Below are positions 15,001 through 23,335 of a stretch of 64,000 nucleotides of DNA, one piece after another. The position numbers were made by a program, and so were the translations under genes. The notes under the pieces were generated by a model. That model had not been told where the DNA came from, made no database searches, and worked only from the letters and a program-made list of their open reading frames with translations. Origin of the DNA: Alligator mississippiensis (Eukaryota; Chordata; Crocodylia; Alligatoridae). Location: positions 211,849,310 to 211,913,309 of the forward strand of contig NC_081827.1 of NCBI RefSeq assembly GCF_030867095.1. Reading direction: 5' to 3'. How positions within the stretch are numbered: the first letter of the stretch is position 1; every line of letters begins with the position of its first letter.

Positions 15001-18000
15001 GGGCGTGCAAAATTCAGGCTCACTGCTTTTCTTGGGCAGAGGTTGCTTCCCTGGGCTGCTGCCAGGCTACCTGAAGTGCTTCCTACAGAGCCACAGAGCT
15101 GCATGGAGCCCAGTGCTTCGCTCCACGGCTGTAGGGGCAGCAAACTAAAACTACTTGAAGACATTTTAGTTTGCTGCACCCCAAGTCACTTAAGGTGCAT
15201 TACACTGCCGAATTTCCCACAGCGGCTGGAATTAATACACAATACACCGCCAACGCGTGCAAACATCAACACCATTAAAGTGGTGCAAAAGCATTTAGCC
15301 CGCTTTAAAGTGTCGTGTGCACAAGCCTCTCGGTTCGTCTACACACAGCCCAAGTTTAAAATGTTGTACTTAGTAGTGGGTGCATCTACACATGCATTAA
15401 TGTGCTTTAGTTAATACACACTATATCTAGTACTGCTATTGTGAGGTACTAGGAAAATGTGCATTATACTGTCTTAACGCACATTAACTAAACAGCACAT
15501 TTTTTAAGTGATACTTAATACATATTAGCCTATTTTAATGCACATTAACTAAACAGCATGGTTTTTTAGGGCTCCTATACATCTGCGGGGAGCTCCAACA
15601 CACTAGAGATCCAGTGCATCGGAGCAGACTCAATTAATCGAGTCTGCTGAAGCGTGGAAACTGACACACTGCAGCAGCCTTTCGCATTATGGGTATCATT
15701 GTCTCCGTACATCTCCGCTCTGAAAAAATGGTGGTGGGGTGTTTTGCAATAAAACACATTAGATGAGCTTTAGTTCAAAGTGCCCTGCTGACATTTTTTC
15801 AGCGCAAGGACACACGGGGGACGCTGATGTGTGACACATGGGCCCCTTTAATTAGTGCAGCTTGCTAATTAAAGTGCCCACCACAATGCCCCAGGGCACA
15901 TGTAAAAATGCCCATAGTGAGGCTTTAATTCGCGTTAAAATTGGCTAATGCACATTAAAGCGCGTGTATAAACGCACCCACTCTCTCCGTTAAGTTCTAA
16001 ATTATTTTATTCAGAATAAACTGTGTAACGATACCACAAACACCACAAGGAGTCTTTTTTTCCCTATAAAATCATTGATTTATTCATTTCACTTAACATT
16101 AATTGCAAAGGAAACTCTTAAAAGATAATATACTAACAAAACAGTTCTTACCAGCTCTGCACTAGCTGAACTGAAGGTGTTCTTAAAAGGTTGTCTGGAA
16201 GCAGACTTATTTCTTTCATTATATTTGCCAATCTTACAGGTAACTCTTGACGTAAAAACATAAATGAAGTCTTTTCACAAGCATTTTCTGATCCTAAGTC
16301 AAAAAAATATTTGGGAGAAAAAAATAAGAGTAAAGTTAACACCTGTGTTTAACACACAGAAAATTCTATTTATCTGCACACACTTTTGCAGTCTCATCTC
16401 AACACTAAATAGGATCAGATGGTAACTGGTTGGTCAGGCACCCTGTTTATTTTTTTGCAGTCACAGGGATCCTGGTTTTTCTCTGTATAAAAAAAAAAAA
16501 AAAAAAAAATCACAAATTCTCCAATTTTAAAAAAGCACAAATTGTGTATACATTTTTTGCGAATTCTGATTAAAAACCCCAAAATCTGCATTTTTCCACA
16601 ATTAAAATGAAATGCCACTACATATATAGGTATCAGTTGAACACAATATTTTATTGATATATTTACAATTTTAAAGCAATCTGGAAGCCTACCAGTGCCT
16701 CAGTCACTATAATGAAATTAATTCTAAATACCTATAAATTTTGGTATTTGATTTTTGTTTTATAATAATCATGGAAAAATCAGAGCTCTCCCTGCCCACT
16801 TCGCTCGCCAGAACGCAGGTCCAGCTATGGCTCCTCCCCCCCACGCCCCTTGTGGAGCTGAGCAGCCCTGATATGCCAGTACCCTGTTCATGCCATTGCC
16901 CCTCACTCCCCACCCACAGCCCCTCCCGCCCCCGTCACCCCAGCCCTGCTGGTGCCCCTCACTCCCCACCCACAAGCCCACCCCACCCCCAGCCCTGCCA
17001 GAGAGGCCCACAGCTGCCAAGGCTACGGTGCCAGGGACCCGAGTCCACAACCCCCTGCTTTCCCAGCAGTGCCTGAGCCCCAGCTGCTGCACCCCAAGCA
17101 GGAAGCAGAGCAGACCAGCTCCCCCTCTCCCACAGGCAGCATGGCTACAGTGGAACCTGTGGGGCACAGGGGGGGTGCGGAAGGTCTGGTGCACTCCCCC
17201 TGGGGCCTCCGCAGCCCAATTGACAGGACCTAGCACGGCAGACCAGAGCAGGTCTGGGCAAGGAGGTTCAGTGCCACTGCCAGGCGCCCCACACCACCAT
17301 GGCAAGGCACTCCTTGCCCTCTGGCAGCAGCAGGGGGCACAACCCTGCACCTCCACACCTGCTGCTGAAACTTGGGTCTACTACAGTATGACTTGACACT
17401 TCCAAACTTATTTTGTGAGTGGTACTTTGTTTTCAAGTAGCAGGAAATGCCTTCCATTATCCCTCTTGAACTGAGAACACGGTTAAAAATGTGGTCTCCC
17501 ATCAAAATAAACTGATGCTTAAGTCAGGTTTCTCTCTGATGCTTTGCTTCACTATAATGAAGATACAAAGCCCAGTTTGTATGAATACAGGAGAAAAAAC
17601 TAACAAGGCAGTCCCTGTTTACTGCTCCAAGCCTCCTCTTAGTCGGCACTTAGCCCAAAAGCTTTATCTATAATCTTTTCTCGGGGCCACGTTCTCAGGG
17701 TGCTCAGACTGTCATGACTTTTGCTTGCTTTCTTTCTCACACCTCTCTAAAACAATAAGCAGTTAAAACCCACTGTCTATATGTTTTGTTGCTTTGGGCA
17801 GAGGCCACTACTGTTTCAGCTATCTACGTCTATAAAGAGAAGTGGCTCAGTCATGTTAGTCACAAGTCAGGCAGAAGATAGGGCAGTCTCTGCAGTGCCA
17901 GCCTGCCCTAGTTTCTGCATGTTTCTATACAGGAGGTCAGCCACTTTTTACACTGATCCCGATCCCAGATGGAAGATAGCTGTTATACCCACTAGGGCTA

Positions 18001-19807
18001 CAAACAGACATCCCATTTGTCCCCAGAAAAAAACATTTTATCCCAGAACAAAGTTTACTCATTCAGACATTCATATCTGTTGTCCCAAGACAAATCCTGA
18101 AGAGGATCATGGGACAAAAAGTGCTGAAAGTTTGTTGCAGGACATCACAAAGTATGTCGGAACCTCCTGGACTACATCTGTCAATGGCAGAGAAGCAGCA
18201 GTGCTTTCAGCTGCTCATGAAACCCTGACTGAAAGAATGATGTGTGTGTGTGTGCATGCTGGTCCTAGGACTTTTATTATGTCAGAAACATGGTCACAAT
18301 GTGTCCTAGGACTAATGCAACATCTGCTTCTAGCCGAAGTTCAACAAGGCTTAACATAATCATAACTCTTTAAAAATTGCAGAGGCAAGAATTCTTGTGG
18401 GTGATCTATTTTAATGGGCCAACTGTCCAGCTGGAATAGATGTAGGCATATCCCTCTGGCCTCTGGGAGGGAAGCAGACACAGCAGAGCTAAGCAGCAGA
18501 CAGAACAAAAGCACGAGTAAAAAAAAAGATTGCTCAAGAGGGTTGTTATCACCAGTGAAGTGCAGAAGTTATCAAGTAGATTATAATGGGCCATGAAGTC
18601 ACTATGTTAAATCCCTGGTGTACTTAGTGTCCAAACTTATTGAATTTAAGTTCTCAAGCTCATCTTATAAAAATGCTGGGCACATGGACTGCCATGCGAT
18701 CTGCAGGACACAGATAAAGTTCCTCAAACAGACCAAGACCTATGATTTGAACGCTTCCATTAGATCTTCTTCTTATTATTATTTAAATTTTTCCATGTCC
18801 CAAGCCAAGTCAATTCCAAATCAGAGACAGTCCAGAACAATAAGTGGCCCTACTACCGGCAAACATCCTTGGCCCTCATCTGGGGCTTCAGATGTTCCCA
18901 AATCCTCTGGTGGGCATCCTACGTGCAGGCCCAAGCCCAGAGGCTTGCGGTTCGGATGCCCCTGAGTTTCGTTTGCCCTCAGCCATACAGCCGCAGAAGC
19001 AAGCAGGGAGGAATGCTTCCATTAGATCTGCTTGATGTTAAAGAAATAAAGAAAGACATCAAATCAAACCATCATCCAACTTATCCTCCCGGCTGGGGCC
19101 TATAGCAAAGACACCCACCCATCATGATGTTGTATTTGCCATTTCCTCCCTTTCCATGTATCCAGAGCACATCAACAGGTCTTCCACCCACTTCCCCCCA
19201 CTCCTCTAAACAAGGGTGCATCCGGAGGCCTGGGCTGCTGGATGCTTTGCTTGGTACGGCAAGGCTTGTCATCGCTTCCCCAGCCATGCAACTTCTGCTG
19301 TGGCTGGCGCCAGGCTGCCTGAAGCTGCAGGCTTTGTTGAGAGCGGTTTTAGGAAGAGCTCAGGTTATGGATTTGTACAGGCCGGGCTGAGCAGGGACGA
19401 CCCCGCCGTCCGCCCTCGGGTAGGGGTGGGACTAGGTGCCCGCTGGAGGAGCCCGCCAGCCCCACTTCTCCAGGACGCCGAGGACATTTCGGCACCTGAG
19501 AGGGCAGACACCCCTCAAGGCTGCTCCACACAAAGGCAAGGGTCTCCCCCTGCTCCCGCCTGGCAGTGAAGGCGCCCTCAGAGGACAGAGCGGAGCAGGG
19601 CGCTCCAGCCCCACCTCGCCCCGCCGGCCTCGACCAGGGAGGCCGCGCGGGAGCCGGCGGGGCCGGCGCTGCCCCGGCCGGGCACTCACCGAAGTCCAGG
19701 AACTGCTTCATGGAGAGGGGCGAGGGCGAGAAGCGGGCGTAGAAGTCCACCTGCTGCGGCAGCCCGGCCGGCGACACGCAGCGCCGCAGCGCCCGCAGCA
19801 GCCGCAT
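1..19807 (-). CDS. PDK1: PDK1 gene, exons 1-7 (3' part off the left edge)
   Basis: Pyruvate dehydrogenase kinase 1 is a mitochondrial matrix kinase. It phosphorylates the E1-alpha subunit of the pyruvate dehydrogenase complex and so shuts off pyruvate entry into the TCA cycle. Seven exons join in frame with GT/AG borders: 19690-19807, 16152-16293, 6363-6434, 4679-4863, 4246-4341, 3861-3938 and 1556-1632. The peptide reads through family landmarks: [20 protein letters not shown], the [20 protein letters not shown] helix, [15 protein letters not shown], and [20 protein letters not shown]. It stops at [11 protein letters not shown], just before the N-box Asn of the GHKL ATP site, which is in exon 8 outside the window. 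The residue pattern fits PDK1 better than PDK2-4, and adjacency to ITGA6 agrees with known synteny. Open frame and intact splice sites argue for a functional gene. Confidence 0.97.
481..1437. mobile_element. Candidate DNA transposon with 16-bp terminal inverted repeats (PDK1 intron 7)
   Basis: GCTAGGGGCAGACATT at 481-496 is inverted at 1422-1437 with 14 of 16 matches. The interior is GC-rich and non-coding, with AACTGGTTTAA-type repeats near the right end. No convincing target duplication. The rest of this 1.5-kb partial intron shows no other structure. Confidence 0.5.
1556..1632 (-). CDS. PDK1: PDK1 exon 7
   Basis: 77 nt with acceptor TTTCCAG|TAAAAT and donor CAAG|GTTTGT. It encodes [20 protein letters not shown], then FELFK, ending in phase 0. 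It enters the ATP-binding N-box; the catalytic Asn that follows ELFK must be in exon 8, which I could not find to the left. Confidence 0.94.
3184..3411. mobile_element. hAT-like mini-element (PDK1 intron 6)
   Basis: The left end CAGTGATAGTCAACC matches the inverted right end at 11 of 15 bases and resembles the ends of the element at 20339-20778 (TGCTCAACCTTTTTG). No clear 8-bp duplication remains. The rest of intron 6 (1633-3860) is AT-rich with nothing recognised; introns 4 and 5 are short and empty. Confidence 0.5.
3861..3938 (-). CDS. PDK1: PDK1 exon 6
   Basis: 78 nt with acceptor TTGTAG|ATGGCT and donor AATG|GTATAT. It encodes [20 protein letters not shown], then VLEEMN, matching the family DGYENARRLCDLYY region. 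The donor is weaker than consensus. Confidence 0.94.
4246..4341 (-). CDS. PDK1: PDK1 exon 5
   Basis: 96 nt with acceptor TTGGCAG|CTTTGC and donor AAAG|GTAAAT. It encodes [20 protein letters not shown], then [11 protein letters not shown]. The HPKHIGSI...CDV stretch is typical of the PDK family. Phases agree with exons 4 and 6. Confidence 0.96.
4679..4863 (-). CDS. PDK1: PDK1 exon 4
   Basis: 185 nt with acceptor TTTTAG|TTTTACAG and donor CATT|GTAAGT. It encodes [20 protein letters not shown], the stretch [20 protein letters not shown], and [20 protein letters not shown] second AG lies 8 nt inside the exon but would break the frame. This is the end of the helical domain and the linker into the catalytic fold. 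Confidence 0.97.
5160..5708 (+). mobile_element. Old CR1 3' fragment (PDK1 intron 3)
   Basis: Diverged CR1 sequence runs from GAGCACTGGTGAGGCCTCAT to GGGCTAGATGACCTCATGAG, the usual CR1 3' end. Its coding frame is broken. No other structure was recognised in the remainder of intron 3 (4864-6362) apart from a short CA run near 6317. Confidence 0.85.
6363..6434 (-). CDS. PDK1: PDK1 exon 3
   Basis: 72 nt with acceptor TTAAG|GTATGA and donor ATAG|GTAAGT. It encodes [19 protein letters not shown] and ETIH, in frame with both neighbours. It is too short to stand out as an open frame and was found by matching the family sequence SLQELLDFKDK. Confidence 0.94.
7070..9041. mobile_element. hAT-like element with 8-bp target duplication (PDK1 intron 2)
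   Basis: The ends CAGGGGCGGGCAA and TTTGCCCACCCCTG form terminal inverted repeats. The flanks CGTTAGGT (7062-7069) and CCTTAGGT (9042-9049) are an 8-bp duplication with one mismatch. GC-rich ends surround an AT-rich core (about 7430-8510) that may be a nested insertion. No transposase was seen, so it is non-autonomous. Confidence 0.8.
10110..12564 (+). mobile_element. CR1 LINE, 5'-truncated, with broken ORF2
   Basis: The copy starts within the endonuclease region ([11 protein letters not shown]) and keeps the linker to about 10790. It then covers the reverse transcriptase, including [19 protein letters not shown] and the catalytic box as FVDDTKLWG. It continues through the C-terminal domain ([20 protein letters not shown]) to the 3' end CTATGAAATCTATGAA. 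Stops and frameshifts near 10790, 11215, 11390 and 11828 separate the pieces, so it is inactive. The 5' boundary is approximate. It is transcribed antisense within PDK1 intron 2. Confidence 0.95.
12786..12829 (-). mobile_element. Tiny inverted CR1 fragment (reverse transcriptase box)
   Basis: GTGTGGATGCTTTACCCCAG and the following bases match the antisense of the CR1 [11 protein letters not shown] coding stretch seen at 49487-49530. It lies only 222 bp from the end of the plus-strand CR1 but in the opposite orientation. Confidence 0.7.
13540..14600 (+). mobile_element. Ancient, degraded CR1-like fragment
   Basis: A short open stretch at about 13580-13700 reads [19 protein letters not shown] and [13 protein letters not shown], like the CR1 endonuclease C-terminus. 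Further along, near 14350, a relic of the F-DD box (FTDDIYW-like) appears. Many indels; AT-rich. Confidence 0.65.
14688..15348 (+). mobile_element. Inverted-repeat element family 1, copy A (PDK1 intron 2)
   Basis: Starts GCATGTATAGATGAAACAGG and ends GTTCGTCTACACAC, an imperfect terminal inverted repeat. The whole body matches copy B at 30088-30748 in the opposite orientation, including AAATTGAAGCGGTGGGTT. The 100-180 aa open frames here are compositional. Non-autonomous; superfamily not determined. Confidence 0.75.
15378..15981. mobile_element. MITE-like cluster with GGGTGC terminal repeats
   Basis: GGGTGCATCTACACATGCAT near the left edge is inverted at the right edge (GTGTATAAACGCACCC). 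Inside are repeated ATGCACATTAACTAAACAGC units and a palindromic CTCAATTAATCGAG core. That core recurs at 41782 and, as ACTCAATTAATTGAG, near 60967, so it marks a dispersed family. Confidence 0.55.
16152..16293 (-). CDS. PDK1: PDK1 exon 2
   Basis: Acceptor TTAG|GATCAG and donor CTG|GTAAGA. The exon encodes [11 protein letters not shown], then the highly conserved helix [20 protein letters not shown] and ...[10 protein letters not shown]. It belongs to the N-terminal four-helix regulatory domain that docks the E2 lipoyl domain. It joins exon 1 (phase 1) and exon 3 (phase 2) in frame; 142 nt. Confidence 0.97.
16780..17360. other. GC-rich, CCCC-rich tract in PDK1 intron 1
   Basis: The sequence changes abruptly to C-rich, repeat-like DNA with many CCCCACCC and CCAGCCCTG words. 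Long frames on both strands overlap and share no recognisable domain, so I do not call a gene. Probably the interior of an old mobile element. Confidence 0.4.
18384..18430 (+). repeat. Dispersed repeat (TTTTATTGGACCAACT-like)
   Basis: GGGTGATCTATTTTAATGGG followed by CCAACTG resembles GGTAAATGTGATATATTTTA followed by TTAGACCAGC at 63466-63505. Two diverged copies of one old family. Confidence 0.4.
18768..19010 (-). mobile_element. 243-bp insert flanked by direct repeats with A-rich tail
   Basis: GCTTCCATTAGATCT occurs at 18753-18767 and 19015-19029; extended to 19 bp there is one mismatch. On the minus strand the insert ends in an A-rich AAT-type tail directly against one repeat, as in target-primed retroposition. 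The body is moderately GC-rich and I do not recognise it. It could be a retrocopy or an unknown SINE. Confidence 0.5.
19690..19807 (-). CDS. PDK1: PDK1 exon 1 (start codon, transit peptide)
   Basis: The ATG at 19807 sits in a GCCGCC context and gives 39 codons plus one base (phase 1) before the donor G|GTGAGT. The first 19 or so residues ([19 protein letters not shown]) are Arg-rich and amphipathic, as expected of a mitochondrial presequence. The family sequence [20 protein letters not shown] then begins. From recall of the human protein, this leader is shorter. The exon lies in a CpG island. Confidence 0.96.
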
Positions 19808-19818
19808 GGCGGCCCCGC

Positions 19819-19839
19819 TCAGGCCGGGCCTACCGCCAT
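19819..19839 (-). promoter_or_regulatory. Upstream ORF in the PDK1 leader (MAVGPA)
   Basis: An ATG at 19839 with A at -3 and G at +4 opens a six-codon frame ending in TGA at 19819. It ends 11 nt before the PDK1 start codon and is out of frame with it. If the transcript starts upstream of 19839, this could modulate PDK1 translation. Confidence 0.6.
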
Positions 19840-19992
19840 CCTTCGGCCGGCCCAGCTGGCTCCGCCCCGCGCAGCGCAGCGCCGCCTCACGCCGGGAGGA
19901 GGCAGAGGCGGGGAAGGGGCGGGCGACGCGGGTTTGCCGCTGGCCCGGAGGCTGCGGGGGGTGGGGCGCGGCCCGGCGGGGGCGCTCTAGCT

Positions 19993-19997
19993 ACGTG
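19993..19997 (+). promoter_or_regulatory. HIF-type ACGTG core, proximal
   Basis: The context CTACGTGGCC contains the RCGTG core bound by HIF-1/2. It lies 186 bp upstream of the PDK1 ATG inside the CpG island. PDK1 is an established HIF-1 target in mammals; function here is inferred. Confidence 0.5.
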
Positions 19998-20326
19998 GCC
20001 GCTCCTCCTTGGGCGGCAAGGCAGGGGCGGCGCGCGGCAGGTGGCCGGGCCGGGCTTTAGCCCGCAGCGGGGAAGTGCTGCCCAGCTGCCAGCCTCACCC
20101 ACAGCTGCCTGCCCTGCCTCTGGCAGCCCTCACCATCCTCCCTGTAACCACCCGTCTGCCGTTTGAAGACCGCTGTCCAGTCCCACCGCGCGCGGCCTTC
20201 CCCGTTCTTCCAGGCTTTCCCCACAGGTTGTTTCCTAGACCTGTTGCGGATTCATGCCTGGCCATCGCATGCATCTTCTTGGCTCTCTCCCCATTCACGA
20301 AGCGGTTTGTGGTGTGAGGCGGCGGT

Positions 20327-20331
20327 ACGTG
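20327..20331 (+). promoter_or_regulatory. HIF-type ACGTG core, distal
   Basis: The context GGTACGTGTC lies about 520 bp upstream of the PDK1 ATG. Its last G is the first base of the target duplication of the hAT-like element at 20339-20778, so the insertion occurred immediately next to it. Confidence 0.4.
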
Positions 20332-20338
20332 TCCTAGG

Positions 20339-20778
20339 GCAATGGTGCTCAACCGGCAGCCTCTGTGCCAAATGCAGACGGTGGAGCCTTGGGATCTGGC
20401 CTGTGGGGCTCCCAAAGGTCAGGAAACTTGGTGCCAGGGACCAGTGGCAGTGAATTCTGCCACCCCACCCGGCTGCCAAAACCCCAAACCCATGCAGAGG
20501 TTCAGAGCCAGGCCGTGAACCTGCGTAGCAGGCCATGCACCCCCCTCCCCCATGGAGCTGGATTAGGGCTGGGTCATGCCCCCTCCAACCATGGGGCCAA
20601 GTTAGAACTGGGCCAAGTCCCCTTTCCCTTCCCCCATGCAGAGGCTGCCCCCCATCCACATGGCTTCAGGAGTCCCTGCTGCACCTGTCCCAGTGCCGCA
20701 TTGGGTCCACCAGCCAAGTTTGGGCGTGGACCAGGCACTGCCTAATAGTCCAGCTGGGCAAAAAGGTTGAGCATCAGT
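20339..20778. mobile_element. hAT-like element with perfect 8-bp target duplication
   Basis: GTCCTAGG flanks both sides (20331-20338 and 20779-20786). The ends GCAATGGTGCTCAACC and GGTTGAGCATCAGT are inverted repeats. The interior is GC-rich and has no transposase. It sits about 530 bp upstream of the PDK1 ATG. Confidence 0.85.
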
Positions 20779-21504
20779 GTCCTAGGATTACTGCTTAGTG
20801 CATGACTTCTTGTGGCACTTGCTCCTTGTGGTGGGGTCAACCCTGCCATGTGGGTCTTGCTGTCAAAAATTGGCTTTGCTGTGTGTCTGGCTAGCGTGGA
20901 GATGTGACAAGAGTTCCCATTTCTAAGTTGTAGACCACATTTGCTAAAAGTAAGCCAGGGTCCACTAACTGACGTGACAATGCTTAGGAGACCATGCCTG
21001 CTGAAATGCATAACTCTTGCTGCCTGTTGACCCCATTCTCCTCAGCACACTGTTGGGTTGCCTGAGACCTTCTTTCACAGATGTGAAGCTATTGTAGCAT
21101 TTTGATTCTACCTGGATGTGGTGGAATCTATTATTCTTGGCAATCCTGCCTCTCCTTTTTCCCTCTCCTCCCACTTCCAGTGAAAAAAAAAAAATTTACA
21201 AGAAACCTCTACCACCTTTTTCTCATCTCTATCTTCTATGGTTTATATACAGACTGTCATAGAAAATGGCATATATTCATCCTACTAAGTCCTGGGAGGG
21301 GAGAAAGGGAGCTCCTTAGCAGCTAACTGGCTGACTAGCCACAGCTGGAGATAAGAGGCTGCAGCTCAGGTGGAAAGGGGTAGCTGCTAGAGAGGTTGAG
21401 AACTGCTCTGAGGGCAAACTAGCACCAACTTTCTAAATAACCAGACTACAAAACTCCCCAAAACTGAAGAGAGAGTGGGATTGCTGGCAAGGCTTCAGGC
21501 AAGA

Positions 21505-21600
21505 AGCCCTTGGGGGTGTAGGTGTTTGAAAGAGAAGGGAGCAGGAGAGTTGCCTTGTGCTGTCCATCTCAGCAGAGGGCTAAGATAAATCTCAAAACCT
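21505..21600 (+). repeat. Dispersed repeat family 2, copy A
   Basis: GTGTTTGAAAGAGAAGGGAG followed by AGTTGCCTTGTG and CTCAGCAGAGGGCTA recurs at 26630-26720. No coding sign; class unknown. Confidence 0.5.
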
Positions 21601-22646
21601 TCTAAGGCCATGCAATGAGGTCTGTGAGCCAACTGTGGAGATGGGGGTGTTTTTTAATTCTGTACTTAAAAACAATCAAATAAAAAGATACATTACTGTA
21701 AGAAAAACCCTATTCTTTTGGATGGCCTGGAAAGAACAGTGCTGAAGGTGGCATGAGTCATGAGCAATGTGCTCTGGAGCCTCCTCTGTCCATACAAACT
21801 CGCAACATCCAAAAGCATGGGAACAAATATTTTTGTCTGGAAACTTAGCATGTCTGGGGGTCTGAGTATCTTTCTCCATGCCGTTGTTCTGTTTTTAACA
21901 GTTTACCTATTAATAACATACTTCATATTGCTGTGGTCCTGCTCAGCTTTTGACATTTTTTTTTTTAAACATATTCTGTTCTGAGTGAAAGTACTCTAAA
22001 ACTAAACCAGCCTTTTATTAAGAGAATTGATTTCAGAGATGCTGCAGCTAGCTATGGGCTCACAGACTGAATTCTTAAGAGCTGCCTTTATTGTACTCCA
22101 CTGCAAGTTTCACTCATACGGCTTCAAAGAGGGTGAAACATTGAGACCCTTATTCTTTCCTGCATTCCTCTACACCTTTCTAACCAAACACATCTGTAAA
22201 GTTAAGTTTGTAGTCATTATCTTATCATAAGCATTTATGATAATGCCCTCCACTTGCAAGCTATCTATTCCAATCTTTTTGTCTCATTTACTTGATATTG
22301 CAAAAGCAGGCACAATAGATAATACAGACTTCTAATAGCAATATTTATATTTTTAATTTGGAATTAACCTTTAACATTTTTGTTTAATTTTGTTTGGAAT
22401 TAAAACTGTTAACATTTTGAGGTGTTTTCCTCTGGGCTTGTGGGGGCTGTTCTTTCTTGTCTTTGTATTGTAGAAAGAAACCCTTCATCAGACCTTGCTG
22501 ATGTTAGAGCAAGTCTGAGCCCATCTTATGATGCCGGTCTGGTGCTTGGTTATGCAGCTGGAATCGTGTTTCTAAGTCTATTGACACCATTGGTTACAGA
22601 GATCTTTCATGGTGCATCTTGATCAAGTTTTGATCAGACTAGCTTT

Positions 22647-23335
22647 TAGGGGAGTACAAAGTGAGCCCTATTCGATTCAGATTCGGCTTGAATCGGGGAC
22701 AGCGATTCAATTCATTGATTCAGATCACTTTCCCCGATTCGATTCGGCCGAATCCGAATATGAAGATTCGATGCTGAGTCAGAGAATCACCGATTCAGAC
22801 AGACAGCTTTAAAAGTTTTTTCTATGTACCTTCAGGTAGCAGGCGCAGCTTTTGATCACTGTGATGCTGGGGTGCATGGAGCGTCCCACAGGAGTGCAGG
22901 GTGCCCTCCACTTGCTCGGCAGCAAACCCAGAAGTGGACCGAAAGACCCCCCTCCCACCCAGACCCAGGAGGCACCAGTTACCGAGCCGGAGGGCACCAG
23001 CCCCCCCCCCATGCACTCTCCAGCGGACCCAGAAGCGGACAGGGAGTGCTTCTGGTCCAGTTCCCCAGTGTGCTCAGCCGCAGAGCCGGAACTCCCCACG
23101 CTTCTGTGGAACACTCCACACGCCCCAGCATCGCAGCACTTACAAGCCCCTACTACCTAGAAGTAGGCAGAAACAATATTCAAAGCTGTATCTATGTCCA
23201 GATCTCCAAATCGATTCAGAGGGTTCAAATTCGATTCAGAGAAATTAAAGGGTCCTCCGATTCTACTCTGATTCGGAGATTCAGCCACCAAATCGGGCCA
23301 AATTGAATCAGTGACCGACACTTCACACAGCCCTA
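22647..23335. mobile_element. hAT-like element with CGATTCGG-rich ends
   Basis: The flanks CTAGCTTT (22639-22646) and CTAGCTAT (23336-23343) are an 8-bp duplication with one mismatch. The ends TAGGGGAGTACAAAGTG and CACTTCACACAGCCCTA are inverted. Inside both ends are runs of GATTCGATTCGG-like repeats facing each other; the middle is GC-rich. No transposase. Confidence 0.75.

Larger units (their letters stand above)
19380..20210. promoter_or_regulatory. PDK1: CpG island and PDK1 promoter region
   Basis: CpG-dense, GC-rich DNA covers PDK1 exon 1 and about 400 bp upstream, unlike the AT-rich flanks. It holds GGGGCGGG Sp1-like boxes (for example near 19916) and no clear TATA box, which is typical of a broad housekeeping promoter. 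Antisense open frames here are by-products of base composition. The transcription start cannot be fixed from sequence. Confidence 0.85.

Noticed and set aside
14863..15414. 183-codon plus-strand open frame
   Set aside because: It lies across transposon copy A, overlaps frames on the other strand, and has no recognisable domain or start context.
16769..17396. Long frames on both strands in the GC-rich tract of PDK1 intron 1
   Set aside because: Composition-driven: Pro/Gly/Arg-rich in several frames at once, with no conserved domain.
17781..18359. 192-codon plus-strand open frame
   Set aside because: No domain, low-complexity patches, and overlap with old dispersed repeat sequence; likely chance within PDK1 intron 1.
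19436..19990. 184-codon frame antisense to PDK1 exon 1
   Set aside because: It follows from lack of stops in a CpG island; the opposite strand codes for the conserved PDK1 N-terminus.
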